A stretch of 64,000 nucleotides of DNA from Akebia trifoliata (taxonomy: Eukaryota; Streptophyta; Magnoliopsida; Ranunculales; Lardizabalaceae): positions 4,588,001 to 4,652,000 of the forward strand of contig CM030714.1 of assembly GCA_017979445.1 (NCBI GenBank), read 5' to 3'. This document shows positions 1 through 12,300 of this stretch, piece by piece. The translations under genes were made by a program, and so were the position numbers. The notes under the pieces were generated by a model, which saw only the letters and a program-made list of their open reading frames with translations, did no database searches and was not told the origin of the DNA. Position 1 is the stretch's first letter. Every line of letters begins with the position of its first letter.

Positions 1-606
1 AGAGAAGCTAATGCAACGACAAATGCACTTGCTGCTGCTGCTATCCAGAACCTTTAGTCCTCGACATTCAAAAGAGCTTGCGATTTGCCTTTAAATGTAA
101 AAAATGCTTATATGGGAGATAAGCTAGATCTTCCGCAATTTAGATATGTAACTCGTTAGGGTTCTATCTTTGTATATTTGTTTACAATCTAAATAAATTT
201 TGATGGGGTCAGAAGGTTCTGATTGGGCTGATGTTTTGAGGTTGTCTTCTCGTCATAGAGATCATCCACACAAAAAATCAGCTCAATCTGAAACTTTTAA
301 CTCATACTTTCAAAAATTATTGTTTTTAGATATGTTTTTACTTGTATCCCTTGAACGCTCCCCATATATACATGTGTGTGTGTGTGTTTAGGGATGGCAT
401 AATAAGTAAGCAGAAAGCATAAATTATACAAATCTATATTCTAAGTTTTCTAATACAAATCTAAAAATTAATAATTCTTGGTTTCCAATACTTTGTGAAA
501 ATGAATCAATGTTCCTGGGTGGGGTTTTCTGTTTGTATAATAAAGAGGGATTTTTTTTTCTTCGCTAAGCAAGTGAAGAAAATTTTATAAAAAAGGAGAA
601 AGAAAA
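1..606. other. Unassigned intergenic stretch
   Basis: No exon-like or conserved coding signal was recognised. A 63-codon open frame at 200-391 ends in a GT-rich simple repeat and has no family resemblance. The stretch is AT-rich and borders a LINE-type remnant. Confidence 0.3.
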
Positions 607-954
607 TTAAAAAATTCTGGTGCTTGGGAGATTCAGTTGATCTTCAACGAACACCTTTTTAACAAGAAAAGAAAGAGAATGAACAGAAGAAAAGAAATTT
701 GAGGATCCTGTTGATGAAGCAAAAACCACAAGAGCATCCGCTGTGTTATTCCCTTCTCTAAAGATGTGCTTGATATCCCATTCAATCTGATTAAGGATGA
801 ACAAACACCTTGAGACCAAAGATTCAAAACACCAAGGAAACTTCCCTCCTTTGAGAGCATTGACCACCAGAAGCGAGTCTGATTCATTTTGAAGCTTGAC
901 GCCAGAGAGAGGAATGAAAAGTAATACAAGAGAGAAGAAGTTTGTTGGTGGCAA
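607..954 (-). pseudogene. RNase H-like (RVT_3) fragment of a LINE-type retroelement
   Basis: The minus-strand frame contains an ESDSLLVVNAL segment, then WDIKHIFREGN and TADAL. These match the acidic and Arg-Glu-Gly-Asn...Ala-Asp blocks of the plant RNase H-like domain found at the end of non-LTR retrotransposon polyproteins and in related single-domain genes. Only about 80 residues of the domain are present, with no reverse transcriptase next to it, so it is read as a remnant. A related tail lies at 8160-8440. A domesticated RNase H-like gene exon is possible but less likely. Confidence 0.55.
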
Positions 955-1553
955 TAAGAATGAATAAGCACAATTCTTTCACATATATTCTTCTATGCAA
1001 TTCTTTCATTGAAACAATATCTGCAAATTTTCCATCTTAGATATCCCATTATAAACATTTTTATAACCATTACCCAAATAGTGAAATTCAAGAGAAAAAA
1101 AAAGCATCAAAATCAGCAAACATCATAGACAAAGTAGTTGCACAGAGAGATCCTCACAACCCCAGAATTGGCAAAAAAATGTCTTCTGAGTGGTTCTTGT
1201 TTTGAGTTTTAGAGATCTACAAGGGCATAACCCAAAGAAACAAAAACGGAATTTCAAGCAAAGCAAATTCAATACAGAAAACAAAACAAGGCTAGAACTT
1301 TGAAAATCGAAATTGATCGCCTAGCCAACAAAAATAACCAAAGAAAACAAGACCATCTTCTCGATCTGGATTCCGTGTGGATCCAAGGGCCTGATAGGAG
1401 CTCAGAATGACCTCTTAATCAAGAAGATCAAAACCTCTAATATCAAAAACCAATTCCATTTCTTTGAACCTCTAAAAGAATAAACCTATAAAAACATGCA
1501 TAAAAGATGAAGTACCCATCACTTAAAAATCAAAATAGATCAAACTAATCTAC

Positions 1554-1642
1554 CTGAGAACCAAGGGAACATTCACAGTTGATCTCAAGATCACCACTGA
1601 TGAATACCCTAAACCTCCCAACAGCATCTCCCACGTATGCAG
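1554..1642 (-). pseudogene. ULTRAPETALA-like exon fragment
   Basis: Read on the minus strand between an AG acceptor and a GT donor, this 89-nt stretch encodes AYVGDAVGRF, then RVFISGDLEINCEC. It resembles the GDAV-R-RVF--GDLEI-CEC segment of ULTRAPETALA, the plant SAND-domain trithorax-group regulator of meristem size. The motif is specific, but the cysteine-rich remainder is not visible nearby, and the second copy at 7268-7350 is degenerate. It is therefore taken as a gene fragment. The residue pattern is seen directly; the family name comes from recall of the motif. Confidence 0.5.
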
Positions 1643-1790
1643 CTGAGATTTTTACCAAGTAAATCATTGATCCTTTTTCACTCTTACAAACTAAAGCTAT
1701 TTATCCCTTCCTCCATCTCTCTCTCTCCGAGTCCCGCACACAATGGTGGGATGGTGATGTAAGTTAACTAGGGTTTTGGTCACATGTTCC

Positions 1791-2265
1791 TAAGAGCACA
1801 CGTTTGGGTGCATTAAATACACCTTGAAATTAAATTTCCTGCCAAAAATTCCTTAACATGTGCATTTTAGGAAAAAAATTCAATTTCCAAGGTGTGTTTA
1901 ATATATCTTAACATGTGCCCAGAGGGCACATTTAGGTGCATTAAATACACCTTGGAAATTGAATTTCCTTCTAAAAATGCTGAAAAAACTTTGAAACGGG
2001 GTGGCCCACTGCAAAATTTTGAAGGAACCCTCTCCATTGAATTACATGTTGCATTTTCAAAGAGATATTTCAAATTATGGTGGAAATGTAGGGGCTTGAA
2101 ATAAATTCAAAATGCCACGTGTCTTGAAATAATTTTGAAGCAGGTTGCTCGCTTCAAGGTTTGACTTGCCCTAAGATGTGCATTTTGGAAGGAAATTCAT
2201 GGGGCATTTTTAGAAGGAAATTCAATTTACAAGGTGTATTTAATGCACCTTAACATGTGCCCTTA
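1791..2265. mobile_element. Palindromic MITE-like element, partly nested
   Basis: The left end 'taagagcacacgtttgggtg' continues into 'cattaaatacacc'. It is mirrored at the right end, whose reverse complement starts 'taagggcacatgttaaggtg' and continues the same way, giving inverted ends of at least 50 bases. A second, similar end begins near 1917, suggesting one family member inside another. The corresponding place in block copy 2 (near 7490) lacks it. No clear target duplication was found. Confidence 0.6.
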
Positions 2266-2999
2266 ACACACATGTTAACAAAACCCTTTAACCTACGAGT
2301 GGTTGTGTAATTTGAGAGGGTCAGTAATTGTATAAAGTTTTGTACTCATCCATAATTCGTGAGTTCACCTGAGTTTTCAGAATAATGTTTTGTACTGTGA
2401 TGAGCAGTATTTCATACTCTCATGTATCTAATTGCTCCAAATGATGGCATCTGATCATGGTATTTGATGAGTTATCATCATACCAAAATACATCTAATTA
2501 CCACGAATGTTTATCACGTTAATTTCGCAAATAGTTCATGAGGATTGTAGTAAATAAAATAAATTGGTGCTTAGTAAAATATAAATAAACTAATTAATAA
2601 AATAAGGAATACGATAAATTAGTGCACACATCATAGTTTTAAGTATTGTATAATGTGGTTTAAAAATAATATATAAATATATATGAAAAATACAGCCTCA
2701 CCAAATTGATTTTACTGTTAGCTTCGAATGATGGCTAGTGACATGTTATAATTGACTTCCGTGTTTCTTGCACAAGAATTGAGAGTAATGAGATTGCAAC
2801 CTTAAACACATTAGTCTATAATTAGGGATAGAATATCGAGCGTTAACCAGGGAGCCTTTGACAGTACGGATATTGTTGAGAAGTCTTCAGGTTAATTTTC
2901 ATTTAAGAGTGCATGGTTTGCCAATCTTCAAAGGGCCTTCATTTCATATGGTATTCATTTATATTGCAAAAATTTTAGATTTCTCGTCTTTCGATTTGA

Positions 3000-3120
3000 G
3001 CATGGTTGTCAATTCAGAATAAACTTCTTACTAACGAAAATCTGAGAAAAAGGTAATTATTATTTCATCAAGATGTGTTCTATGTGGAAGTAGCTGTGAA
3101 ACAAACGATAACCTTTCTCA
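3000..3120 (+). pseudogene. zf-RVT fragment (LINE reverse-transcriptase zinc-binding region)
   Basis: The plus strand reads W-L-S-I-Q-N-K-L-L-T-N-E-N-L-R-K-R, then a stop. After a frame shift it reads SSRCVLCGSSCET. This is the pattern of the zinc-binding domain at the C-terminus of plant LINE reverse transcriptases. The stop and the frame change mark it as a dead fragment. A shorter trace of the same segment ('catggttgtcaattcagaat') recurs at 8152. Confidence 0.55.
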
Positions 3121-3129
3121 ACAAATGCT

Positions 3130-6100
3130 TGTATTCTAACTGGAAATGAAGGTCAGTGATGCGCTGATTCAGTATCCAAAAATTCAATGTGGCTGGCCTG
3201 TGTGAGATGGTTGAATTCCTATCCCGCATAATTACGTGAAGGTGGTTTTTTTTTCTCTTTCATAAAGACAAATACCGATGGTAGTACTTTGAGAGAGAAG
3301 AGAGAGAGAGAGAGAGAGTTGTATATATGCTATTCTTCTTGATGATACCTCATATAATTATTCTCCATTATAGCTTTCCTCAATTTCTAATCAAGCGTTG
3401 GGTTTTATAATACCTCAATTTACCAAACAAATAAATAAGTAATAAATTAATAAAATATCAATAAAGAAATTACATTAGCATAAATTGCTGATTTGTTAAA
3501 GCTACAACATGCATGCGCCTTTCCTTCTCTTTTCCCTTTTTTTTTTTCTTTTCTAAGCAAGAAATTGGGAGATTTATATATGAAATAATAATTTTTGGAT
3601 GAGATTGAGGGCATACTCGAAAAAATTATAAATGAAATCTTAAATTTGGAAGATAAATTAGGTCCTCTGAGGCTACCATTCTATTAATTTATGTGAGTTA
3701 AAACATTGCTTCTCATGTGATTCGAAGAAAAGGAAAATCTTGAGCATTTGCAGCTTTATTTCCTTCTAATAAGACATGGCTAATCGACCAATTGATGTGT
3801 ATGTGCTTATATGAACCACGGATGTGCACCATGTTATGCTGCACAGGACGTTCATGCATGAGGACGTCCACTTCTCCACATGTTTGCTATATCATCTCAT
3901 ATGTTCCACTACCACATCAAAGTTCAACATGATTTCTGAATCTCAGCAATCTCATTTATTAAAGTAAAATAATAACTCTACTCTAGTATACTCTCTTTGA
4001 ATGATAAGCTGAGACTGAGTCATTGTTCTTCTGAGAAAGAACAATATATTAAAGTAAAAGAGACAATATAATCCAAGGGTATAGCCCCTAATTTGCACTA
4101 TCTTTAGATGAAATTTAAGGAGATCCATTTTGGGGAAGAAGGTTGCATGATGTTCATGAAACGCTAGGGACCTCCCTATTGTACACTTTTTACAATTCTA
4201 ATACACTTTCTTTGCTTGCTTAGCAAAAAAAAAAAAAATGTTCATGAAATGAATATGGTGAAAATACGTTAGAGTTTGCATCAGGAGAACAATTTATGGA
4301 ACAAAATTTTCCTTGATAAATATTTGACAGATAAACCTCAACCGATGACTGAGAAATGATAGATTGATTCTTGGTTTTCCAGCAAAGTGAATAATTTCAT
4401 GGGTTATTAATTCAGACAACTCTCCCAATAGGAGTCACAAGACTCTTTGGTTATTAATTCTTTGATTATTAGTTCAAGGACGTACGGAAGACATGAAAAA
4501 TACCTTTGTATAAGGAGAAATCTTGATATAAAAAGAAATACTTAACAAAAAAAAAAGTATCTAAGAACATGTAGGGCAGCAGCCATATAGGGCTTCAGGC
4601 TTGCATTGCTGACTCATGAATTGGTCAAATATATGCACTAAATAAATGATCTCAGGTCAACTTGTTGTGAAGGTTAGTTGCCAATAGTTAATAGGATCAT
4701 GTATAAGTTCCCCATCAGTGTCATTGAACTAGTGTAGGGGAATCAATGGGTGGTTAAGTAGATGAACCATCAACGACTATTTGTGTTGATTGAGTGCAAG
4801 TGTGCAACAAGCACGGAGCAAGTCCAGATTGCTTCAGACCAGTGGGCTAGCTGTTCAGGAAAAAAATGCCTGGTTGATCGGAGTTAGGGATTAGACTGAT
4901 TGGCGTAAGAGTCCTTTTTTGTTCTTTAGATGCAAACAAATTTGTATTGAAGTATAGTGAGATATACAACTGGGGAATCCCCTAGTTTACAATAAAAAAT
5001 TGGCATGTTTAAGACTTGACGTCGTAGATGCTTGAGTTGGTAATGGTGACCATAGTGGATTGTGAAATGTTTGCCCTGAGATTTGGAGAAGAGCAGACTA
5101 ATTGCTTGGGAGTGCGTAAATAAAAGATCCTATAGGATACTGCAGTAGAAGAATCGTTAACGTGGTGTATTTCTATTTATTTCACTCTTAATTTTAATTA
5201 GAAACAAGTGTACCTAGTTTTTTTTCTCTCTATATTATTTTTCAATTAGAAAGGAAACAAAACTCTTATTAAGGACCTCCCTAATATGTAAACTTTCTAT
5301 TAATTTTATTTGTATTATATTTAGAGATTGAATGATATCAAAATTAGACTCAATGTAGTCCAAATAATAATTCCAGCAATTTTGGCTTGATTAAAGAGGT
5401 TTTTTGAAAATTTCTTTTAAAACCTAAGATAACACCAATTTTTCATAAAAATTCTTAATTTTAAATTAAATAAAAACCCTTCTTATGCATTATAAATTAC
5501 ATTATAACATTACCATCAACTAATAATTTCATAGTGACTCATTTATCTTTTTTTAACTAATACTATCTACATCACATGGATTTTTATGATTTGAGTTATT
5601 TATTTATTTACAAGATTTATTTATTGGGTCATGCATTTTAATTAATGACCCAATTATATAAAGTCAAAAATTCTATAATAGTGATTACTTTTTATCTCAT
5701 AAAATTATTAAAATTTTAACAATGAGTGGAAACATGACATTAATCATTATATTTTTTCATAATTACGTTGACTTCAAATTTTGACAACTTCTTGTCTAAC
5801 ATAATAAATTATCGAAATATTGATTATGAAACTATTATTATGTCAAAACAAAAATATTGATTATAATCTATCACCATTAAAGAGGTTTTCAGGAGTATTA
5901 TTAATTAAATAATTTCATGAATTTTTAGATCAGGGATATTATATATGGCATAGATGACATACAACCACCACAACTCACATTAGTATATTTAATCAAAATA
6001 TAACATTATAGAATCTAACTGAATATTATGATTATAGATAAGATTTTGAAATTTGTGATCATGTGTAAAATATTTTGTTTATATGATCTTAAATTGAATT

Positions 6101-6890
6101 TTTTTCAAAATTATTTTGTAAAAGAATATTCACCTTAACACAATCGGTTTAATGGGTTAAGTGGGAAAATGATATAACAAAATTCGTGTGGCACATTGAC
6201 CTCACAATTTTAGTAACTTCACTTGTACAAAGATTCTATATATTAAAGAAGATTCGCAATATCGTTAGAATTAGAAATATACTCTTTTAATTTTAGTAGG
6301 AAACCTTGATGGATAAGAAGCATACTAATAGAGGAACTATAAACCCTCTATCTCCATCTATATAAGAGGATCGACACTCTATAATAGCAATAAAAGTAAG
6401 AGATGCACAAAAGACATTCATTGGTGAACATTGTGATATCCATCTATCAGTAGAACTTTAGTCTATTCAAATAGAGAAGAGAGAGAAGGTGACCTTCAAA
6501 ATTGAAGAATTCGAAATTGGGGTTTACGCACTTTAATTTGTTGGCACGTGGATTGCGAAAAGGGACACCTCCAACACATTATTGGATCAACATTTTTGGC
6601 TTATGACACTAGGTGAGTACCCTAACTTCGATTCTTAGTAACATAAATAAGTTTTTGAGATATATGAATGATTCTTGATCTATTAGGAATTATAGAATAA
6701 TAGTTATGTGAATAAAATTTATATGTTTAAAATCTAACAAAAATGACTCTTGAAATAGCATTGGCGTAATCCATTCTCAATCCGCTTAACTTTTATAAAA
6801 CACTTAGGATTTTACTTTTATTAAAGGACTCAATTAGATATCTTGTGATTGTACTTACTTAAATTTTGCTAAGCAAACAAATGAAATTAA
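3130..6890. other. AT-rich intergenic region without recognised genes
   Basis: No open frame of useful length or recognisable exon was found on either strand. It holds a GA microsatellite at about 3295-3319. A segment at 6340-6620 has a TATATAAG box and a leader-like sequence reminiscent of an LTR end, but no partner LTR or primer-binding site could be confirmed. Confidence 0.35.
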
Positions 6891-7267
6891 ATAAATAAAA
6901 CGAGTTTAAAAGATCTACAAGGATATAACCCAAAGAAACAAAAAATGGACTTTCAAACAAAGAAATCTAATACAGAAAGAAAAAAACATTCTCAAAAGGC
7001 TAAAACCTTGAAAATTGAAATCAACCGCCTAGCCAACAAAAAATAACCAAAGAATAGAAGACCATCTTCTTAGTCTGGATTCAATGACGATTAGAGGGCC
7101 TGGTAGGAGTCATACATAAGGCTCAAAATGACCTCTTAAACATGAAAAAGAGAACCTCTAATATCAAAAACCAATTCCATGTCAGTGAAACTCTAAAATA
7201 AAAAACCAATAAAAACATGCAAACAAGATGAAGTACACATTTCTCTAAATAGAGCAAACTAATCTAC

Positions 7268-7350
7268 CTGAGAGCCAAGGGTACATTAAAAAAAGACGAA
7301 CCTCTGATGAAAACCATGAAGCCTCCCAACAGCATCTCCCACATACACAT
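7268..7350 (-). pseudogene. Degenerate ULTRAPETALA-like exon fragment
   Basis: Paralogue of the fragment at 1554-1642, with the same flanking splice-like sites. The G-D-A-V-G-R start is readable on the minus strand, but the downstream GDLEI-CEC segment is lost through indels and substitutions. Confidence 0.4.
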
Positions 7351-7418
7351 CTGAGATTGCTACCAGGTAAATCATCGATCCATTTTCACTCTTAAAAACT
7401 AAAGCTATTTATCCCTAC

Positions 7419-7424
<6 letters not shown>

Positions 7425-7452
<28 letters not shown>
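7425..7452. repeat. CT microsatellite
   Basis: An uninterrupted run of about 14 CT units. The same site in block copy 1 (near 1715) has only about 5 units. Confidence 0.85.
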
Positions 7453-7456
<4 letters not shown>

Positions 7457-8159
7457 CACGCAACACAAAGGTAGGATGGTGATTGTAATTTAACCTATGA
7501 GGATTTGTGAATTTTAGAGGGTCATTAATTGTACACAGCTTTGTACTTGTCCGTAACGCATGAGTTCACCTGACTCATCAATATAAGGTAATAATTACCT
7601 GACTGTTATGAGTTGTTTTACTCAGTACGGGATATTCTAGGCTAGTATTTTGATATGGTGTGACAATATACTCTCATGTATCTAACCAATCCCAATGATA
7701 GCATCTGGTCATGGAATTTGATAAATTATGATTTGGTTTCTAAATAATATGAACATATGTGTGTATAATAAAGTATCGCTAGATTGATTTTACTGGTAGC
7801 TGCAAATGAAGACTATGAAAATGTTACAATTGCAATGTGTGTTTCACATTCTAGAATTGAGAGTAATGAGATTTCAACTTTAAACCCGTAAGTCTATTAT
7901 CAAGGATAGAATATCAAGGGATGTCCAGGGAGCCTTTTATGGTAGGGATATCGTTGAGAAGTCTCCAGGTAAATTTGCTAATTTGCCATTAATCTCTCAA
8001 AAGTGTGCCGTAGGAGACATACTTGCTTAACCCCATTTTCGGGTTATAAATTAAGGGTGATATCCTTTGTACACTATTTTTCTTCTTTATATAATTCTGT
8101 CCTTTTATAAAACACCTATGATTTTACTTTTATCAAAGGTCTCAACTTGTGCATGGTTG

Positions 8160-8440
8160 TCAATTCAGAATAAATTCATTATTAATTCCATCAAGTTTTT
8201 TTTTTTTCTCTCTAACTAAGTAAGCAAAGGATTGTATTGATTTTCTAAAGTATGCAATGGAAAATTCAGATTCTACAAGTCTGAACTTGGGGAGACTCAT
8301 CCTATCACCCTCTAGGCAAGTCTTTACAATCAAAGGAAGAGAATCTGAATTTAGAATCTCAATTGGGATTGCGTTAGAGACAAGACGGTCTGCCACAGTG
8401 TTCGCCTCATGGGATGCTGAAAATCCAATTTGTTTTTGGA
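8160..8440 (-). pseudogene. RNase H-like (RVT_3) C-terminal fragment
   Basis: The minus strand reads HEANTVADRLVSNAIPIEI, matching the 'R-E-x-N-x-x-A-D-x-L' end of the plant RNase H-like domain of LINE-type elements, followed by about 50 unassigned residues. There is no adjacent reverse transcriptase core. Confidence 0.45.
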
Positions 8441-8689
8441 CGAAAATGGTGGGTTCGCACGGTTACAGCACATTCGGACGTGTCAATCGTGCAAAATGTG
8501 GGGAGTGAGGTTTAGGGACTGATTAGAAAGAACTGTTTTACTAAATGAACTATTAAGAAAAGTTCTAAAACTTAGTGACTAACTAGAAAGAAACCCCCTG
8601 CCAGGGTCTTTTTAGTAATTTTTCCCAATTTTATATCCATTGACATCACAACTTGGTACTTTTTTCATTATTATTATTATTATTTATAA

Positions 8690-9300
8690 ACTTTTACCAA
8701 CTTGCAATCCCATGACATTGATTTAAGCTCTGAACCTCCGAGGTCTCCCAATTCTACCATATCCTTGATAGTCCAAGATGGTAGAACTTCGGTAGTGTAT
8801 TATTATAATAAAATGTCAATGTGGAAATATAAGTTTTCTTATTTTAACTATATATATAATACGCACATGTTAAGATTCCATGTACTTAACCAATTTGCAA
8901 ATCAATATAAATTAGTATAGTAACAATTGGATGTTTCACGATTCCTTCATAGTTGGGGGGGGAAAGACCTTGACTACATATGTATTCACATGTTAATTAA
9001 GATTCTGGAAACTTATCCAACTTGCGTTCTCATAGGCCATGACAATGGTTTAGTGGAAAATCCGGGATCTTCGGATTTACTCCACCTTGTTTTGAGGAGA
9101 GGGACAACTTTAGTGGTATGTTATCCTACTTGCAATACGATAACAACGATTTAATTGATTCCATCATGGTTGTGACGTGTGGTGGGAGACCTTAAGTGGT
9201 GTGTTATAATAAAAAGCCGGTATGGAAAGATGAGTCTTCTTTTTTTAACACAATGACCTTGAATCTGTATAAATGCACATGTTAAGATTCTATATATTTT
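8690..9300. repeat. Degenerate repeated modules upstream of NCL-A
   Basis: A module built around 'ccaacttgcaatcccatgac', a 'gacctt' segment, a 'gtgttataataaaa' segment and a 'cacatgttaagattc' segment recurs imperfectly near 8700, 8880-9010, 9125-9180 and 9260-9310. The same modules lie upstream of NCL-B (about 27410-27720) and NCL-D. They therefore belong to the duplicated NCL 5' flank rather than to a random repeat. Confidence 0.5.
9291..9298 (+). promoter_or_regulatory. Possible TATA box of NCL-A
   Basis: 'tatatatt' lies about 75 bases before the chosen start, at the place matching 'ttatatataa' before NCL-B. An alternative is 'tgtataaatg' at 9266-9275. Confidence 0.3.
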
Positions 9301-9372
9301 ACCAACTTGCATCATCACATACCAGCTATTTATAAGTTATCATCTGAGCACCAAGAGAGGATGAGGGGAGAG

Positions 9373-12300
9373 ATGATTAAAGGTGTGGTAGTTGGTGTCA
9401 TTTGTCTTACAATCGCAATAGTCCTGACAGTTTTAAAATTCAAATCCCTATTCAAAAGTTCACGATCAATTTCAGATGGTGTCGATGATATCCATGGATC
9501 TCCCATTCTACTACTCAACGGATTGGATGCTTCGGAAGGCTGCGAGCACATGTACGGTTTCTTACCATGCACAAACAACCTTGCAGGCCACCTCTTCCAA
9601 ATTTTCATCTATGAGTACCTATTATTTCTTGGGGAGAAGTATGTTTCAGCGGGGAGTGAGTCTCTTTTCAAGATCATAGGGACAGGTGGTTTCTTCGGGG
9701 CTTGTGGGTTCCATGTCTTAGGTGCACTTCCTGAGGCCATGATAGTTCTTGGTAAGCTTCTGGCTCAATCATTTCATAAGAAAAGTTAGGACTTCTTAGG
9801 GTAAATTTTGAATGGTTTTTGTGACAATGAGTGTATTTTACTTTGAATTATATGATTGTAGAACTAGAAAGTAGGATAGATTTGCAAAAAATCCTAATGG
9901 ATCATGTTAGTAATTAGAATAGATTCATTATTTTTAGATCTAGATGTTTTTTCTTAAGTTATAAACTTGCTCCTATTCTTTTAGATGACAAGAATGGTTT
10001 AGTACTTAAGTTTTAACTTTTAAATTTAGGTGCCCCTAACTGGTTACCCTTTGGTGTAGAAATTCTCATTTTAAAACTACTAAATTTTTTATTTAAATAC
10101 TCAATTAATTTAGGGACCACTTAGTTGCACACCACCCATTATCAATTGCACCCCATCACTTAAAAACTCACCTTTGCACTCCATTTAGATGTTACACTCC
10201 AAAAATAATTTTAAAAAAATGTTGCACTCCTTTTTTATGTTTTTGTTCTTCCTCAACTATGCCCAAAGAAATTATTGTTAGTTCAATAATTTTTGCAAGA
10301 AATATATTTTTTCATTTTGGAACCATCTTTACAAAGTTACTTTCTTTCGAAAAACAAAGGATCAGATTAAATTCTAAACAAAGATTAGAAAATCAGTGCC
10401 TTAATGAAGTTTGAGTCAAAGAGAACACGAACAAAATCAATCACGAAACATGATCAAAGTATAGTACGATCAAAGAATATAACCATATATACTGAGAGCT
10501 TATTTGGTGAATGTTTTGTGCCACTCTATCTTCAGTGACTGCATATCTTTGAATTTTTTCTTCTTCTTCGTCTTCTTCAAAGCTCTTTGATTGGGATTTT
10601 TAATCATATGAGGAAAGCTCTTCAAGATCTTAGTCAATTAACTCTGTTGAATTACTTTTGCAATTGAAAACTTCCTATTGTGGATTACTATCACAATTTT
10701 TCCTATTCTTCGCATTTTTCTTTTGTTTCAAAGCGCCTATTTTGATGAGTCTACATCCTTATTTGGTATGTTATATCTCAGCATAGTTCTCTATTTTGAA
10801 ATACTGCACAAAGAATTGTTCTTTTGCTAATCCTATTGTAGAAAGAATTGATATAAAATGACTATCTGTTATCATTTTGTTCAGCATCTGGACTTTCTAA
10901 GAGCAAAGAAATTGCTCAAGAGCAGGTCATGATGGGAGTTGGCTTGTTGGCTGGATCAACTGTCTTGCTTCTGACTTTGCTGTGGGGAACTTGTGTCATT
11001 GTGGGCAAGTGTGATTTTTCAGACAAGTCGTCTTATGAAGAATTAGAGACCTCAACTTCAAACTATTCAAAGCATAGTAAACATCAATCACGTTTAACTG
11101 GTTCGTTATGCTTCTACTCACATTTCTTGCAAAACTGAGAATTGAGAATGCATCAAAAGCCTTAATACTGCCAAAGCAATGTTATATATTTGTAATTAGT
11201 AGTTGTTTTTTTTATATATTGTTTTTTGAATAATTAAGCATATCGTAATAAATAAGTAAATTAATATAGAAGGCATGTAGAAGCATAGCCCTTAGTTTAC
11301 ATGAATCTGAGAATGGTAAGACCTGTTAATCTCCTACATATGGCATATGAATGTAAATTGGATAATTGCTTCATGGAAGAAACTACTAGTTGATCATCTG
11401 TGATAAAACGAACAATTAATGGATTGAAACAGTTAAGAAAAGTAGAGAAAACTACCATATAATTGATATTTGTGTATTATTTCTCTTCTCATTATATATT
11501 CTTTGAATATATATATTAAGTTTACCCCTTGCAAAATGCAAGATTAGGCGTTTACCCTTGATCCAAAGTCAACATCCCTTTTTGTTGATGAATAACTTGT
11601 TAAAACTTGATTTAATTAAAAATACCCTTCCAAAACTTAAATTAATCATTATATCATAGTTTGCATAAAAATCAAAATTTTACAGTAAATTCATCATCAA
11701 AAAGTGACTTTGACTTTTGTCAAGTATTCTTGCATTTTGTAGGGGGCAAACCTAATATCTCCAATTTTGCAAGGGGTATTACTAATATTGCTTAAATTTA
11801 ACACCATACCTTTCACAATGGTATTACTAATATGAATTAAAATGATATTTCATACATTGTTTTCCCTAATCAGCAATGAAATTGTTTTAAAGAATCACTA
11901 CACAAATCACTTAATTAATTTCAAATCATTCCATTTAGGAGAAATTTCAAGTTTACCTTTTTTTTTATCAATCGATTATCACTATAGGTTCGGGTATCAT
12001 TACTGACAAGGAGACTAGCTATACTGCCAAGATCATGGTTCTATCAGTGGTCCCATTCATCATTTTGCAACTACCAAAAATGTTCAATCTATCTTTTGGG
12101 GGACGAATTGTAATCTTGGCATCTCTCATTATTTCTATTCTACTCCTACTGTGTTTCTTCCTCTTCCAGGTATGCCATTTAGCCTTTTATGACAAAATAA
12201 TCTATTTTGATTTGGTTGGTTTATCTAGAGGTTGTACAAAGTATGCATGAAAAATTAGTTAATTATTGGATCAGTGTGTTTAATTTCGAAAGTATTTCTC

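Larger units (their letters stand above)
1190..3010. repeat. Diverged duplicated block, copy 1
   Basis: Long parts of this stretch match 6900-8180 in the same order. The shared parts are a segment with 'ataacccaaagaaacaaaaa', the ULTRAPETALA-like fragment, a CT-rich tract, a 'gagttcacctga' segment and a 'gttgagaagtct' segment. By eye the match is roughly 80-90 percent with indels. This copy carries a palindromic element at 1791-2265 that copy 2 lacks. Confidence 0.6.
6900..8180. repeat. Diverged duplicated block, copy 2
   Basis: Homologous to 1190-3010 in the same order and orientation, but shorter because it lacks the palindromic element found there. The CT tract is longer here (7425-7452) than in copy 1. 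Confidence 0.6.

Noticed and set aside
6340..6640. LTR-like stretch with TATATAAG box and a possible primer-binding site ('ttggatcaacatttttggct')
   Set aside because: The putative binding site does not match the usual plant tRNA complements, no second LTR was seen, and there is no coding remnant beside it.
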